Under the pieces are notes generated by a model. The model was not told the origin of the DNA, searched no databases, and saw only the letters and a list, made by a program, of their open reading frames with translations. Both the position numbers and the translations under genes were made by a program. Shown piece after piece: positions 29,217 through 40,638 of a DNA stretch of 64,000 nucleotides. Each line of letters starts with the position of its first letter. The stretch's first letter is position 1. This DNA comes from Rossellomorea vietnamensis (GTDB taxonomy: Bacteria > Bacillota > Bacilli > Bacillales > Bacillaceae_B): contig NZ_VTEH01000007.1 in the NCBI RefSeq assembly GCF_008180615.1, forward strand, positions 74,692-138,691. The letters run 5' to 3'.

Positions 29217-32200
29217 TTACATGTTTCTTCTGTATTGGCCGCCCACTTCATACAGGGCCCTTGTAATCTGGCCGAGGCTGGCGACTTTGACGGTTTCCAT
29301 CAGTTCAGCGAAGATGTTTCCATCATTGACTGCCGCTTCCTTCAGCTTCTTCAGTGATTCTTCTGTCGTGTCCTGATTGCGCCCCTGGAAGCTTCTCAAG
29401 TTCGTAATCTGTGTTTCTTTTTCTTCTTTCGTAGCACGCGCAAGTTCCATGCTGTCCATCTGATCTTCTGACGGCGGGTTCGGATTCAGATAGGTGTTCA
29501 CCCCGACAATCGGAAGTTCGCCGCTATGTTTTTTCATTTCATAGAACATGGACTCTTCCTGTATCTTGCCGCGCTGATATTGCGTCTCCATGGCGCCAAG
29601 TACGCCGCCGCGGTCGTTGATGCGTTCAAACTCGGTAAGCACCATCTCTTCAACAAGATCTGTCAGTTCTTCCACAATGAAGGATCCTTGCAGCGGATTT
29701 TCATTTTTTGATAATCCATGCTCTTTCGTAATGATCATCTGGATTGCCATCGCTCTGCGGACCGATTCCTCTGTAGGGGTCGTGATTGCTTCGTCATATG
29801 CGTTCGTATGAAGAGAGTTACAGTTATCCTGCAGAGCCATCAATGCCTGAAGAGTCGTCCGGATATCATTGAAGTCGATCTCCTGAGCATGCAGGGAGCG
29901 TCCGGAAGTCTGAATATGATACTTCAGTTTCTGGCTTCGTTCATTTGCACCATACTTATCTCTCATAACGGTCGACCAGATGCGGCGAGCGACCCTTCCG
30001 ATGACAGTATACTCTGGATCCAGTCCATTCGAGAAGAAGAAGGATAGATTCGGAGCGAAGTCATTGATGTCCATGCCTCTGCTCAAATAGTACTCTACGT
30101 AAGTAAATCCATTGGCGAGTGTGAAAGCCAGCTGTGAAATCGGATTGGCTCCCGCTTCTGCAATATGGTAGCCCGAAATCGAAACAGAGTAATAGTTTCT
30201 TACTTTATGATCGATGAAGTACTGCTGGATGTCTCCCATCATTCTTAAAGCGAATTCTGTTGAGAAGATACACGTATTCTGTCCCTGGTCCTCTTTTAAA
30301 ATATCTGCCTGAACCGTTCCGCGCACTACGTTCAGTGTCGCTTCCTTTACCTCAGTGAATTCTTCCAGGTTCAGCGTTCTGCCCAGCTCTTCTTCCTTCT
30401 TCTTCACCTGCTGGTCGATGGCTGTATTCATGAACATGGCCAAAATAATCGGCGCAGGGCCATTGATTGTCATCGATACAGAGGTGGAAGGCGCGCATAG
30501 GTCGAAACCATCGTACAGCTTCTTCATGTCATCAAGTGTACAGATGCTCACACCGCTTTCCCCGACTTTACCATAAATATCAGGACGGTGATCCGGGTCT
30601 TCTCCATACAGCGTTACCGAGTCAAAAGCCGTACTTAAGCGCTTGGCATCATCATCTTTGGAGAGATAATGAAAGCGGCGGTTCGTTCTTTCCGGCGTCC
30701 CTTCACCGGCGAATTGGCGTTTCGGATCTTCACCTTTGCGTTTGAACGGGAATACCCCTCCTGTGTAAGGAAATGCCCCAGGAACATTTTCTTTATAAAC
30801 CCAGCCTAGGATTTCACCAAGGTCCTTATATCTTGGTAGAGCAACCTTTGGAATATCCAGCCCCGAAAGGCTCTTTGTCTTCAATTCAGTGATGATTTCT
30901 TTATCCCTTATTTTGGTTACATACTGGTCTGCACCATATTTCTCTTTGAATTCTTCCCAGCCATCCAGGATCCTTTTAGATTCAGGAGTCAGCTTCTCTT
31001 CCACATTTTTTCTAAGGTTTTCAAGGGAAGTCAGCACTTCTTCATTTACTTCCTGCTCCTTCACTGCTTCGATTGCTCCCTGAAGCTGGAACATTTTGCG
31101 TGCGAAGCCTACCTGCTCTTCTGCTTTTCTATGATAATTTCTCACCGTTTCGGATATCTCTCTTAAGTAATAACGGCGGTCATTCGGAATGATGACATTT
31201 TGCTTTTCAACATCGACATCTTTAGAAAATGGCGTTGACCATCCCAGATCCAGTTTGCTGTTGATTTTTTCAACCAATGCAGCAAACAACGCGTTTGTGC
31301 CGGGATCATTGAACTGGCTCGCAATAGTTCCGTATACAGGCATTGCATCCAAATCCTTGTCAAACAGCATGTGGCTGCGCTGATACTGCTTCTGCACTTG
31401 TCTTCTTGCATCCTCTGAACCTTTTCTTTCAAATTTGTTGATGACAATCAAGTCGGCAAAATCAATCATATCGATTTTTTCCAGCTGCGAAGGCGCACCA
31501 AATTCGCTTGTCATAACATACATGGACAGGTCACAGATTTCCGCGATTTCCGCATCTCCCTGCCCGATACCGGACGTCTCGACAATTACAAGATCATAGC
31601 CTGCCGCCTTCACGACATTGATAGAATCCTTGATCGCCAAGGAAAGCTCTGTCTTTGACCCGCGGGTCGCCAGGCTTCTCATGAAAACACGTTTATTGAA
31701 AATGGCATTCATACGGATACGGTCGCCAAGAAGGGCTCCGCCTGTTTTTTGCTTTGTCGGATCGATAGAAAGAATCGCAACCTTTTTCTCCGGAATTTCA
31801 TTCAAGAAGCGGCGGATCAATTCATCTGTAAGTGAACTTTTCCCTGCGCCTCCTGTCCCTGTAATCCCAACAACAGGAACGGATGCTGCCAGCGACTTCA
31901 CTTCACTGAGTACGGATTGTGCCGTCGCGGCTGCTTCTTCATTGGAGTTGATCTGGTATTCTGCCAGTGAAATCAACTTTGAAACGGTATTGACATCTCC
32001 CGCCTGCAATTTTTCCAGCTGCTCACCAGCAGAAGAAGTGACCGTTGGGAAATCACACTCTTCTATCATTCCGTTGATCATCCCTTGAAGCCCTTTGGTT
32101 CTTCCGTCTTCAGGAGAGAAGATCCTCGCGATTCCATAAGCATGAAGCTCCTTAATTTCCCGCGGGATGATAACACCGCCTCCTCCTCCATAAATCCGGA

Positions 32201-32483
32201 TATGGGAAGCGCCTCTTTCCTGTAAAAGATCGTACATATACTTGAAGTATTCAACATGGCCGCCCTGATAAGATGAAATCGCAATCCCTTGGACATCTTC
32301 CTGGATTGCCGCATTCACCACCTCTTCAACGGAACGGTTATGGCCAAGGTGAATCACCTCTGCCCCGCTCGCCTGAATAATCCTTCGCATGATATTGATG
32401 GATGCGTCATGTCCGTCAAACAAACTGGATGCCGTAACGAAACGGACATGATGATTTGGTTTATAAATTTCAACAGTGCTCAT
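29217..32483 (-). CDS. icmF: Fused isobutyryl-CoA mutase with chaperone GTPase (IcmF)
   Basis: A 1088-residue adenosylcobalamin enzyme. The N-terminal B12-binding domain (about 1-145) has FDGHDASIN at residues 22-30 with the lower-ligand His25. The central G domain has P-loop [12 protein letters not shown] (206-217) and NKFERKG. The C-terminal acyl-CoA mutase barrel has [14 protein letters not shown] and [12 protein letters not shown]. This domain order, with the MeaI-like GTPase between the cobalamin and substrate domains, defines IcmF. It interconverts isobutyryl-CoA and butyryl-CoA, fitting branched-chain acyl-CoA use. It is last in the acyl-CoA cluster. Confidence 0.95.
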   Translation of the reverse strand: MSTVEIYKPNHHVRFVTASSLFDGHDASINIMRRIIQASGAEVIHLGHNRSVEEVVNAAIQEDVQGIAISSYQGGHVEYFKYMYDLLQERGASHIRIYGGGGGVIIPREIKELHAYGIARIFSPEDGRTKGLQGMINGMIEECDFPTVTSSAGEQLEKLQAGDVNTVSKLISLAEYQINSNEEAAATAQSVLSEVKSLAASVPVVGITGTGGAGKSSLTDELIRRFLNEIPEKKVAILSIDPTKQKTGGALLGDRIRMNAIFNKRVFMRSLATRGSKTELSLAIKDSINVVKAAGYDLVIVETSGIGQGDAEIAEICDLSMYVMTSEFGAPSQLEKIDMIDFADLIVINKFERKGSEDARRQVQKQYQRSHMLFDKDLDAMPVYGTIASQFNDPGTNALFAALVEKINSKLDLGWSTPFSKDVDVEKQNVIIPNDRRYYLREISETVRNYHRKAEEQVGFARKMFQLQGAIEAVKEQEVNEEVLTSLENLRKNVEEKLTPESKRILDGWEEFKEKYGADQYVTKIRDKEIITELKTKSLSGLDIPKVALPRYKDLGEILGWVYKENVPGAFPYTGGVFPFKRKGEDPKRQFAGEGTPERTNRRFHYLSKDDDAKRLSTAFDSVTLYGEDPDHRPDIYGKVGESGVSICTLDDMKKLYDGFDLCAPSTSVSMTINGPAPIILAMFMNTAIDQQVKKKEEELGRTLNLEEFTEVKEATLNVVRGTVQADILKEDQGQNTCIFSTEFALRMMGDIQQYFIDHKVRNYYSVSISGYHIAEAGANPISQLAFTLANGFTYVEYYLSRGMDINDFAPNLSFFFSNGLDPEYTVIGRVARRIWSTVMRDKYGANERSQKLKYHIQTSGRSLHAQEIDFNDIRTTLQALMALQDNCNSLHTNAYDEAITTPTEESVRRAMAIQMIITKEHGLSKNENPLQGSFIVEELTDLVEEMVLTEFERINDRGGVLGAMETQYQRGKIQEESMFYEMKKHSGELPIVGVNTYLNPNPPSEDQMDSMELARATKEEKETQITNLRSFQGRNQDTTEESLKKLKEAAVNDGNIFAELMETVKVASLGQITRALYEVGGQYRRNM

Positions 32484-32505
32484 ATTTCTCCCCCTGTTCG
32501 CATTT

Positions 32506-33135
32506 CTATTCTAAAAAGCCATTGATGCCTGAAAACAGCAAATCAGTCTGAAGCTCGATATACTCTTCCAATGAATATTTTTTCTGAAGCGCCCAGCGGC
32601 GGAATCCCCACATCTGCCCCTGGACGAAAATATTCTGTGCCAGCAGGTGAATCCTGTCTTCATCCAGTGCCAGCTCGCCATTTTCACAGCATTTTTTGAT
32701 CAGCGCCTCAAACATCCCGACCATTTCGAGCTCTTTTTGCAGCACATACGGAAGGGCGTCCTTAGACAGCGATTTTGCCTCCTGGTACATGACCAGCACT
32801 TCATCCTGAAGACTGTCCATGACCCGGAAATAGTGGTCGATGCCAAGCTTCAAGCTGACAAGGGTCCCCTGTTCTGTATCCATCCCCTGCAGCTGTGACC
32901 GAACCTGCTCATATATGCTGTCACAAACCAGGTAAAGGACGTCTTCCTTGGTTCTGATGTATTCGTAAAGTGTACCGATACTGAAACCGGCTGCTTTGGC
33001 AATCTCTCTGGTTGTTGTTCGGTGAAACCCCTTTAGTTTAAAAAGCGAGACTGCCCCGCGGATCATTTCGTCCCGCCTTTTTTCGACAAGCCGTTCATCT
33101 TTCACAGAAGCATGAACTTCCCTCTTCTTATTCAC
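32506..33135 (-). CDS. TetR-family regulator of the acyl-CoA cluster
   Basis: A 209-residue repressor. The N-terminal helix-turn-helix covers about residues 20-65 ([33 protein letters not shown]), followed by an all-helical ligand domain. The start is GTG (33133-33135). It sits inside the catabolic gene cluster, 22 nt before icmF. By analogy with FadR-type regulators in Bacillus it probably senses an acyl-CoA and binds the TGAATG...CATTCA palindromes at the head of the cluster; that pairing is inferred from position only. Confidence 0.85.
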   Translation of the reverse strand: MNKKREVHASVKDERLVEKRRDEMIRGAVSLFKLKGFHRTTTREIAKAAGFSIGTLYEYIRTKEDVLYLVCDSIYEQVRSQLQGMDTEQGTLVSLKLGIDHYFRVMDSLQDEVLVMYQEAKSLSKDALPYVLQKELEMVGMFEALIKKCCENGELALDEDRIHLLAQNIFVQGQMWGFRRWALQKKYSLEEYIELQTDLLFSGINGFLE

Positions 33136-33200
33136 ATTAACCGACCGCCTTTGTTGACCACCTTTTCTCCCTTAAAATACACTTTGAAATTAAAAGCTTG

Positions 33201-33323
33201 GTTAATTTCCGCTCCAGGTGTACGACTCCGCGGGGCGGACGGTGAGCCTCCTCGGCTTCGCCTGCGGGGTCTCACCTGCCCGCTAATCCCGCAGGAGGTC
33301 GTTCACCTTCCACTCCAATTAAC
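33201..33323. repeat. ~120-bp GC-rich dispersed repeat, full copy 1
   Basis: Outer GTTAATT ... AATTAAC inverted ends enclose TTCCGCTCCAGG at the left and CCTTCCACTCCA at the right. The middle can fold, with CGCGGGGCGGACGG, CCTCCTCGGCTTCGCCTGCG and CCGCAGGAGG segments. It lies between tetR and the acyl-CoA dehydrogenase gene. It is 80-90 percent alike by eye to 40742-40865. Confidence 0.85.
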
Positions 33324-33398
33324 ACATATTAATAAAAAGTTAAAAAATCCTGATTGATCCATATAGAACTTCCCCAAATTCTTACAAATCATAAATAA

Positions 33399-34538
33399 TT
33401 ACTTCGTCACCATACGTGAGATGACCAGACGCTGGATTTCCTGTGTTCCCTCATAAATCTGCGTGATTTTCGCATCGCGCATATAACGCTCAACTGGGTA
33501 ATCCTTTGTATATCCGTAGCCTCCGAAAATCTGTACTGCTTCTGTTGTCACCTTCATCGCCGTGTCTCCGGCCATCAACTTGGACATCGCAGATTCTTTT
33601 CCATAAGGAAGGCCTTCTGACTCAAGCCATGCTGCCTGGTATGTCAGCAGGCGTGACGCCTCGATGCTTGTGGCCATATCTGCAATCTTGAACGAGATTC
33701 CCTGGTTGGCAGCGATAGGCTTCCCGAACTGTTCACGTTCTTTTGCATAGTCGATGGAAGCGTCGAGAGCACCCTGTGCAATGCCGACTGCCTGCGCAGC
33801 AATTCCGTTACGTCCGCCATCAAGTGTCATCATGGCAATCTTGAACCCTTCCCCTTCTTGCCCAAGGAGGTTCTCTTTTGGCACGCGGCAGTTATCGAAC
33901 ACAATTTCCGTTGTTGGTGATGAACGGATTCCTAGTTTCTTTTCTTTCTTGCCTACTGAGAAACCTTCGAAGCTGCTTTCAACGATGAATGCTGATGTTC
34001 CTCTTTGTTTTTGAGAAGGATCTGTCAATGCAAATACCACATAAATATCCGCGATGCCTCCATTAGTAATGAAGATTTTTGATCCGTTTAAAATATAATC
34101 GTCACCGTCAAGCTTGGCAGTCGTTTTCATTCCTCCTGCATCGGAGCCTGATGCTGGTTCAGTCAGACCATAGCCGCCGATTTTTTCACCCTGCGCCATA
34201 GGTTTAAGGTACTTCTGCTTCTGCTCCTCATTACCGAATTTAAAGATCGGCCATCCAGCCAAGGAAGTATGAGCTGATAAGGTTACGCCTGTAGAAGCAC
34301 ATACTCTGGAAAGCTCCTCAACCGCGATGCAATAAGCAAGATAGTCACTGCCGATTCCGCCGTACTCTTCCGGCCAGGGAATCCCTGTCAGGCCAAGCTC
34401 CGCCATCTTATCGAAAAGCTCTCTGTCAAAGCACTCCTCCTCGTCACGTTCTGCAGCAGTCGGTTCCACTTCATTCTTCGCGAAGTCACGCACCATTTTG
34501 CGGATCATTTCATGTTCTTCTGATAGTTTGAAATTCAT
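33399..34538 (-). CDS. Acyl-CoA dehydrogenase (second copy)
   Basis: A 379-residue FAD enzyme introducing the alpha-beta double bond in acyl-CoA. The signatures [15 protein letters not shown] and [16 protein letters not shown] are present, with the catalytic Glu in [22 protein letters not shown] precedes the ATG. It is about half identical by eye to the adjacent dehydrogenase at 34659-35795, so the pair arose by duplication. Chain-length or branched-chain preference cannot be told from sequence. Confidence 0.93.
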   Translation of the reverse strand: MNFKLSEEHEMIRKMVRDFAKNEVEPTAAERDEEECFDRELFDKMAELGLTGIPWPEEYGGIGSDYLAYCIAVEELSRVCASTGVTLSAHTSLAGWPIFKFGNEEQKQKYLKPMAQGEKIGGYGLTEPASGSDAGGMKTTAKLDGDDYILNGSKIFITNGGIADIYVVFALTDPSQKQRGTSAFIVESSFEGFSVGKKEKKLGIRSSPTTEIVFDNCRVPKENLLGQEGEGFKIAMMTLDGGRNGIAAQAVGIAQGALDASIDYAKEREQFGKPIAANQGISFKIADMATSIEASRLLTYQAAWLESEGLPYGKESAMSKLMAGDTAMKVTTEAVQIFGGYGYTKDYPVERYMRDAKITQIYEGTQEIQRLVISRMVTK

Positions 34539-34577
34539 TTCTCTTCCCCCGTTTGTCTCATTAGTAGGTTGTTTGAT

Positions 34578-34652
34578 TGCTTTAAGTCACTTTTGTGCTT
34601 TAAAGCGTGATAAGGGACAGTCCCTCTTAGCGCTTTAGAGTATTAAAGCACA
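34578..34652. repeat. GGGAC(A/T)GTCCC stem-loop element, copy 8
   Basis: Core GGGACAGTCCC at 34614-34624, flanked by GTGCTTTAAAGCGTGATAA and CTTAGCGCTTTAGAG. It lies 6 nt after the first dehydrogenase stop, inside the operon. Confidence 0.78.
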
Positions 34653-34658
34653 TTTCCT

Positions 34659-35795
34659 TTATTTTAAGAGATGTTTGCTGATGACGACTCGTTGGATTTC
34701 GCTTGTTCCCTCGTAGATTTCAGTTACTTTGGCATCGCGGAAGAGCCTTTCCACCGGATACTCTTCTGTGTAGCCATATCCGCCGTACACCTGGATGGCT
34801 TCGGTTGTTACATCTACAGCTGCTTTAGAGGCGAAAAGCTTTGCGACCGATGCTTCCCTTCCGCAGCTCAAGCCTTCACTTCTCATATTGGCGGCCCGGT
34901 AAACCAGCAGTTTGGCCGCTTCCACGCTCGTTGCCATATCTGCCAGCTTGAACCCGATTCCTTGCTGTGCAGCAATCGGTTTTCCAAATTGAACTCGTTC
35001 TTTCGCATAGGAGGTTGAATGTTCCAGGGCTGCCTCAGCAATTCCCAACGCTTGTGCAGCGATGCCGATACGGCCTACATCAAGGTTGGCCATCGCAATC
35101 TTGAACCCTCGCCCTTCTTCTCCTAAAAGGTTTTCTGCCGGAACTTTCATATCTTCAAAAGTAAGCTGCACCGTTCTGGAACCGTGAAGCCCCATCTTTT
35201 TTTCATCTTTCCCGATGATGAGTCCAGGTGTATCTTTTTCAACAATAAAGGCTGAAACCCCGCGCCCGCCTTTATCCGGATCAGTCGAAGCAAAAACTAT
35301 GTATACGTCCGCCTCGCCTCCGTTTGTGATAAAAACCTTGGAGCCATTGATGACATAATGATCGTCTTTTTTCACTGCCCGTGACTTCAGGCTTCCTGCA
35401 TCAGAACCCGCACTAGGTTCTGTCAGGCAGAAAGCTCCGAGGTACTCGCCGGAGGCAAGCTTTGTCACATACTTCTGTTTTTGCTCCTCTGTCCCGAAGT
35501 AAAGGATCGGGTTAGTTCCGACCGACGTGTGCACTGACAGGATAACCCCGACCGTTGCACTTACCTTCGACAACTCATGGATGGCGCTGATATAAGAAGT
35601 GAAATCCATTTCCGAACCGCCGTATTTCTCAGGAATCGTGATTCCCATCAAGCCGAGATCGGCCATTTTTTTGAGAATCTCCCTGGGGAACTCTCCCTCT
35701 TCCATTTTTTCAACAAATGGTGCGATTTCTGTCTGCGCGAAATCGCGGACCATCCTTCTCATCATCTGTTGTTCTTCTGTGAACCGTAGATCCAT
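34659..35795 (-). CDS. acdA: Acyl-CoA dehydrogenase (AcdA-like)
   Basis: A 378-residue acyl-CoA dehydrogenase, resembling B. subtilis AcdA, which is also near rpoE. The start at 35793-35795 follows GGGGAGG; the upstream extension lacks homology. Motifs are GAFCLTEPSAGSDAGS and QVYGGYGYTEEYPVER, with catalytic Glu in IYEGTSEIQRV. Electrons would pass to electron-transfer flavoprotein and then to the FadF-like Fe-S protein at the head of the cluster. Confidence 0.93.
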   Translation of the reverse strand: MDLRFTEEQQMMRRMVRDFAQTEIAPFVEKMEEGEFPREILKKMADLGLMGITIPEKYGGSEMDFTSYISAIHELSKVSATVGVILSVHTSVGTNPILYFGTEEQKQKYVTKLASGEYLGAFCLTEPSAGSDAGSLKSRAVKKDDHYVINGSKVFITNGGEADVYIVFASTDPDKGGRGVSAFIVEKDTPGLIIGKDEKKMGLHGSRTVQLTFEDMKVPAENLLGEEGRGFKIAMANLDVGRIGIAAQALGIAEAALEHSTSYAKERVQFGKPIAAQQGIGFKLADMATSVEAAKLLVYRAANMRSEGLSCGREASVAKLFASKAAVDVTTEAIQVYGGYGYTEEYPVERLFRDAKVTEIYEGTSEIQRVVISKHLLK

Positions 35796-35915
35796 CCTGT
35801 TTTCCTCCCCGATGTTTGTATGAATACTGCCGGGTTTTAGCCCCTCTTTTTTTGTAAAGAACTGTTTAGTACGCATTGCTGCTATATAAGACGGACAAGC
35901 CCTCAAGTTCAAAAG

Positions 35916-36767
35916 TTACTCGTAACTGTAGAAGCCTCTTCCTGTCTTCCTGCCAAGCCAGCCTGCTTTTACATATTTGCGCAGAAGCGGACACGGACGG
36001 TATTTATCATCTCCAAACCCTTCATGCAGGGTTTCCATGATGTACAGGCAAGTATCAAGGCCGATGAAATCTGCCAATGTGATTGGTCCCATAGGATGGT
36101 TCATTCCCAGCTTCATCACTTCATCGATTGCCTCTTTCGTCGCCACACCTTCATAAAGTGTGTAGATTGCTTCATTGATCATCGGCATCAATACCCGGTT
36201 AGAAACAAACCCAGGGAAATCTTCCACTTCGACGCCTACTTTATTTAACGTTTTCGTCATATCCTCGATTTCCTGATACACCTCATCGGATGTAGCAAGG
36301 CCGCGGATAATTTCCACCAACTTCATCACAGGTACCGGATTCATGAAATGCATCCCGATTACTTTTTGAGGCCTGTTTGTTGCCGCTGCCACTTCTGTAA
36401 TGGGAAGTGAAGAAGTGTTAGTCGCAAGGATGGCATGTTCCGGAGCAATTTCATCAAGCTGTTTAAAAATCTTTGTCTTGATTTCCATGTTTTCAACAGC
36501 TGCTTCTATTACAAGGTCGACATCGCCTGCGTCATTAAGATCGGTTGACTGAGTGAGGTTGGCCAGCACCTTATTCTTATCGTCTTCTGTCATTCTTCCT
36601 TTTTCTACAGAACGGGAAAGGTTCTTAGTGATGACACCCATCCCTCTCTGTACATAATCCTCTTTCAAGTCGTTCAGTTTTACATTGAATCCAGCCTGGG
36701 CACAGACTTGGGCAATCCCTGAGCCCATTTGTCCAGCTCCCACTACCATTACTTTTTTGATACTCAT
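35916..36767 (-). CDS. mmgB: 3-hydroxybutyryl-CoA dehydrogenase (MmgB/Hbd-like)
   Basis: A 283-residue NAD(P)-dependent dehydrogenase. The Rossmann motif [17 protein letters not shown] is at residues 10-26, with the catalytic His in [16 protein letters not shown]. The C-terminal dimerisation domain has [23 protein letters not shown] precedes the ATG. Between thiolase and dehydrogenase genes it completes a beta-oxidation set, lacking only an enoyl-CoA hydratase in this window. Confidence 0.93.
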   Translation of the reverse strand: MSIKKVMVVGAGQMGSGIAQVCAQAGFNVKLNDLKEDYVQRGMGVITKNLSRSVEKGRMTEDDKNKVLANLTQSTDLNDAGDVDLVIEAAVENMEIKTKIFKQLDEIAPEHAILATNTSSLPITEVAAATNRPQKVIGMHFMNPVPVMKLVEIIRGLATSDEVYQEIEDMTKTLNKVGVEVEDFPGFVSNRVLMPMINEAIYTLYEGVATKEAIDEVMKLGMNHPMGPITLADFIGLDTCLYIMETLHEGFGDDKYRPCPLLRKYVKAGWLGRKTGRGFYSYE

Positions 36768-36815
36768 GTATTTGTTCTCCCCTTTGTTTGGACCTTGAGT
36801 GGTGATTTTGTTGTT

Positions 36816-36930
36816 TATATCAGCATTTTTGAATGTTTATCGGCGATTATGGGCTGTTTATCGGCGATTTTTTTATCCTTATCGGCGAAAATCAGACAGT
36901 TATTGGCGATTTTTAGAATTTATCGGCCAA
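36816..36930. repeat. 21-bp-period array with TATCGGCGA core
   Basis: TATC(A/G)GC(G/A)A units begin at 36818, 36838, 36859, 36880, 36901 and 36921, spaced 20-21 bp. Between cores the sequence is T-rich and not conserved. It lies between thl and mmgB within the operon. The spacing equals two DNA helical turns. Confidence 0.75.
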
Positions 36931-36988
36931 GCGACAAAATCGACACCGACATCCGCCGACCATCTACCCATCCAGCACACCGCTATGC

Positions 36989-38176
36989 TTACTTCTTCGG
37001 CACTTCGATCATGATGGCATCTCCCTGGCCGCCGCCGGAGCAGATGGAAGCGATCCCGATTCCGCCGCCGCGTCTTTTTAGTTCGTAGGCAAGTGTCAAA
37101 ATGATCCGGGCACCACTGGCTCCGATTGGGTGGCCGATAGCAACGGCACCTCCGTTGACATTCACTTTATTTTCATCAAGGTTGGCGATTTTCCCGCTTG
37201 TTAAGGCAACTGCGGCAAAGGCTTCATTTATCTCGAATAAATCAATTTCTTCAAGTTGTTTTCCTGTTTTTTTCAAAAGTTCATTGATGACTAATCCTGG
37301 AGTCTGCGGGAAATCTTCGGCTTCCAGCGCTATAGCCGTATGGCCGAGGATGTAAGCTAACGGTTCCTTCCCTTCTTTAGAGGCACGTTCTTCACTCATC
37401 AGGACCATAGCGGCAGCTCCATCATTCACTCCTGGTGCATTGCCGGCTGTAATCGTTCCATCTGAGCCAAAAACAGGGGACAGTTTTGATAGTTTTTCTG
37501 TAGATGTATCTTTTCGCGGTGCTTCGTCCTGGTCCACTGTAACCGGCTCGCCCTTGCGCTGAGGCACTTCAACTGAAATTATTTCTTCGGAAAGCCTTCC
37601 CTCATCAGCAGCCTGTACCGCGAGTTCGTGGCTTCGCTTAGCCCAGCGGTCCTGTTCTTCACGGGAAATATCAAATTCTTTTGCCGTGCTGTTTCCGTAG
37701 GTGCCCATGTGAACATTATTGAAACTGCAAGTCAGTCCGTCATGCACCATCATATCCTTCACTTGAGAATCGCCCATGCGCATTCCCCAGCGGGCTTTCG
37801 GTAAAATGTATGGAGCATTGGACATGGATTCCATTCCTCCGGCTACAATCACTTCGCCATCTCCTGCACGGATGATTTGATCCGCCATTGTCACACTTCT
37901 CATGCCGGAAGCACACACTTTATTGATCGTTTCGGTCCGAACATTCCAAGGAAGATCTGCATGGCGTGCAGCCTGGCGGGAAGGGAGCTGTCCTTGTCCG
38001 CCTTGAAGAACCGACCCAAGGATGAGTTCTTCTACTTCATTTCCTTCGACACCAGCTCGTTTCAATGCTTCTTTTACAGCAAATCCTCCCAGCTCGGATG
38101 CTGTAAAAGAACTCAAGCTTCCACCAAACTTACCAAAAGGTGTACGAGCACCATCAAGAATGACTGTTTTTCCCAT
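36989..38176 (-). CDS. thl: Acetyl-CoA acetyltransferase (thiolase)
   Basis: A 395-residue thiolase. The acyl-carrying Cys is in [11 protein letters not shown] (about residue 88), with [17 protein letters not shown] and the second catalytic Cys in [11 protein letters not shown]. It cleaves 3-ketoacyl-CoA or condenses acetyl-CoA. It is second in the cluster, after the Fe-S oxidoreductase gene. A degenerate operator sits 68 nt before its ATG. Confidence 0.95.
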   Translation of the reverse strand: MGKTVILDGARTPFGKFGGSLSSFTASELGGFAVKEALKRAGVEGNEVEELILGSVLQGGQGQLPSRQAARHADLPWNVRTETINKVCASGMRSVTMADQIIRAGDGEVIVAGGMESMSNAPYILPKARWGMRMGDSQVKDMMVHDGLTCSFNNVHMGTYGNSTAKEFDISREEQDRWAKRSHELAVQAADEGRLSEEIISVEVPQRKGEPVTVDQDEAPRKDTSTEKLSKLSPVFGSDGTITAGNAPGVNDGAAAMVLMSEERASKEGKEPLAYILGHTAIALEAEDFPQTPGLVINELLKKTGKQLEEIDLFEINEAFAAVALTSGKIANLDENKVNVNGGAVAIGHPIGASGARIILTLAYELKRRGGGIGIASICSGGGQGDAIMIEVPKK

Positions 38177-38240
38177 TTCAATCTCTCCTTTTCTATTAAA
38201 ATCTTATTTCCTCACAATTGATACCGCTTTCAAAAATTTC

Positions 38241-38257
38241 GACTGAACGCTCGCTCA
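38241..38257. promoter_or_regulatory. Degenerate TetR-type operator upstream of thl
   Basis: GACTGAACGCTCGCTCA matches the perfect operator at 40646-40663 (opposite strand, GACTGAATGCTCATTCA) at 14 of 17 positions. No clear -35/-10 pair was found beside it. Confidence 0.5.
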
Positions 38258-38274
38258 AAGCCTGCAAGTAAAGA

Positions 38275-38329
38275 AAGGGCCTGGCAGCCATAACATCGAA
38301 TCGATACTATCCGGGACCAGACCCTTTTT
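38275..38329 (-). terminator. Possible terminator between fadF and thl
   Basis: Arms AAAGGGCCTGG and CCAGACCCTTT pair with one G-U across a 33-nt loop. Together with the operator after it, this suggests thl also has its own promoter. Confidence 0.55.
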
Positions 38330-38431
38330 ATTCTAAATTCTAAAATCCTTTTGTAAGCCTTTACCATTCTATTCTAAAATAAAAATAGTATGAATGGAAC
38401 AACTAACCTGAAAATTATTACTATTTGCTTA

Positions 38432-40549
38432 TCAGGAAGCAATTGTTGTATCACTCGGATTGCCGCAGACCGCTTTTTCAAGAAGTTCGGCAACATCCAG
38501 TGTGGATACATTATCTTCTACTTCTTTGGCTTTCGTACCATCCGAAAGCATGGTCAGGCAGTAAGGACAACCTGAACTGATGACGGAAGGGTTGGTTTCA
38601 AGCGCCTGTTCAGTCCTTGCAACATTGACACGGTGGCCCTTATCTTCTTCCATCCACATCAAGCCTCCGCCGGCACCGCAGCACATTCCGTTTTGTCTGT
38701 TGCGTTCCATCTCAACGAGGCTGACACCTGAAATCGCTTTAAGGATTTCACGCGGCGGATCATAGACTTCGTTGTATCTGCCAAGGTAGCAGGAATCATG
38801 GAACGTGATCGTTTCATTGACTTCATATTTAGGCTTCAAGCGTCCTTCTCTCACAAGCTCGGCCAGCACCTCGGTGTGATGGTAAACTTCTGCTTCAAGG
38901 CCAAAGTCCGGATACTCATTTTTGAAAATGTTATAAGCATGCGGGTCAATCGTAATGATCTTCTTCACTTCGTTCTTTTCGAATTCCGCAATGTTGCTTG
39001 TGGCAAGTTCCTGGAATAAGAATTCGTTACCCAATCGGCGCGGTGTATCACCGGAGTTTTTCTCTTTGTTTCCAAGGATTGCGAATTTCACATCCGCTTC
39101 GTTTAAAAGTTTTGCAAATGAAAGGGCGATTTTCTGGCTTCGGTTATCGAAAGAGCCCATTGAACCCACCCAGAACAAGTACTCAAACTCTTCTCCGGCT
39201 TTCTTCATTTCCTTCACTGTCGGGATGTGAACATCTTCACGTCCCTCACGCCAGTTTTCACGCTCTTTGCGGTTAAGTCCCCAAGGATTTCCCTGGCGTT
39301 CGATATTCTGCATCGCACGCTGGGCGTCCGCATCCATTTTACCTTCAGTCAGTACAAGATAACGGCGGAGGTCAATGATTTTATCAACATGTTCGTTCAT
39401 TACCGGACATTGATCTTCACAGTTTCGGCAAGTAGTACAAGCCCAGATTTCTTCTTCTGTGATAACATCCCCGATAAGGCTCGGGCTGTACTCAAGAGAA
39501 GCTGCTGCTTCTTCAGCACCCTGCCCGGCAGAAGCTATGGCCAGCTGGTTTCCTTTTGTATGATTGAATGCCATCGTTGGCACCCAAGGTTTTTTCGATG
39601 TAACTGCCGCGCCATGATTCGTTAAATGGTCGCGGAGCTTAACGATCAAATCCATCGGTGACAGCATTTTGCCTGTGCCGGTAGCCGGACACATATTCGT
39701 ACAGCGGCCGCACTCCACACACGCATAGAAATCAATCATTTGAAGCTGATTGAATTCTTCAATTTTTCCTACACCGAAGCTTTCAGCAGATTCATCTTCA
39801 AAATCGATCGGACGCAGTCTTCCCGGATTGTCCAAACGCTGAAAATAAGTATTAGCCGGACCGGCAATCAAGTGAGCATGCTTGGACTGCGGAACATACA
39901 CAAGGAATGCGAGCAGGAACAGCAAGTGAATCCACCAGGATACATAGAAAATGACGATGGAAGCTGTTTCACCAATCCAGCCAAGTCCTCCTGCAATTAA
40001 CGACGCTATAGGTTCAGACCAACCCAGTTCATGCTCGTGCCAGATCAGCCCCATACCGTTTCCGACAAGTACAGAAAGCATCAATCCGCCGATGAACAGC
40101 AGGACAAGACCGGATTTGAATCCTCTCTTCAATCTGACAAGCTTCTCTACGTAACGGCGGTGGAAAGCCCACACAACCGCAACGAGAATCATCAATGTAA
40201 CGATTTCCTGAAAGAACGTGAATCCTGGATACAGCGGCCCTAATGGCAGATGAGATCCTGGAGCCAGTCCCTTCCAAATGAAATCGATTGCCCCGAACTG
40301 CACCAGGATAAAGCCATAGAAAAACATGACGTGGATAATTCCGCTCTTTTTATCCTTTAAGAGCTTTTTCTGTCCAAAAACGTTAACAGCAATATTCTTC
40401 ATTCTTTCTTTCACATTATTGTCGAACTCAGTCTTTTTCCCCAGCTTAATAAACTCGATCCTTGTCTTGACAACATATACAAACAAACCGACAGCGTAAG
40501 CGGTTACAAGAATGAATGCAATCCAGTTAATCCATAACAAAACATCCAT
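38432..40549 (-). CDS. fadF: Membrane Fe-S oxidoreductase, FadF/YwjF type
   Basis: A 705-residue protein. About five or six membrane helices in the first 240 residues resemble the cytochrome b subunit of respiratory nitrate reductase. A 2x[4Fe-4S] ferredoxin region follows, with CVECGRCTNMCP and CTTCRNCEDQCP. Two CCG-type cysteine domains close the protein (DSCYLGRYNEVYDPP, MCCGAGGG and SGCPYC). It is thought to pass electrons from acyl-CoA dehydrogenases via ETF to menaquinone. First gene of the cluster, under a promoter covered by a palindromic operator. Confidence 0.92.
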   Translation of the reverse strand: MDVLLWINWIAFILVTAYAVGLFVYVVKTRIEFIKLGKKTEFDNNVKERMKNIAVNVFGQKKLLKDKKSGIIHVMFFYGFILVQFGAIDFIWKGLAPGSHLPLGPLYPGFTFFQEIVTLMILVAVVWAFHRRYVEKLVRLKRGFKSGLVLLFIGGLMLSVLVGNGMGLIWHEHELGWSEPIASLIAGGLGWIGETASIVIFYVSWWIHLLFLLAFLVYVPQSKHAHLIAGPANTYFQRLDNPGRLRPIDFEDESAESFGVGKIEEFNQLQMIDFYACVECGRCTNMCPATGTGKMLSPMDLIVKLRDHLTNHGAAVTSKKPWVPTMAFNHTKGNQLAIASAGQGAEEAAASLEYSPSLIGDVITEEEIWACTTCRNCEDQCPVMNEHVDKIIDLRRYLVLTEGKMDADAQRAMQNIERQGNPWGLNRKERENWREGREDVHIPTVKEMKKAGEEFEYLFWVGSMGSFDNRSQKIALSFAKLLNEADVKFAILGNKEKNSGDTPRRLGNEFLFQELATSNIAEFEKNEVKKIITIDPHAYNIFKNEYPDFGLEAEVYHHTEVLAELVREGRLKPKYEVNETITFHDSCYLGRYNEVYDPPREILKAISGVSLVEMERNRQNGMCCGAGGGLMWMEEDKGHRVNVARTEQALETNPSVISSGCPYCLTMLSDGTKAKEVEDNVSTLDVAELLEKAVCGNPSDTTIAS

Positions 40550-40638
40550 CTTTCAGACTCCCCCTCTTCTTCGTGATTTCTTATCCCTTTGCTGCAAAAT
40601 TTTAAAAGGAATTAATATTCAGAATGTTCCCTACTCCC

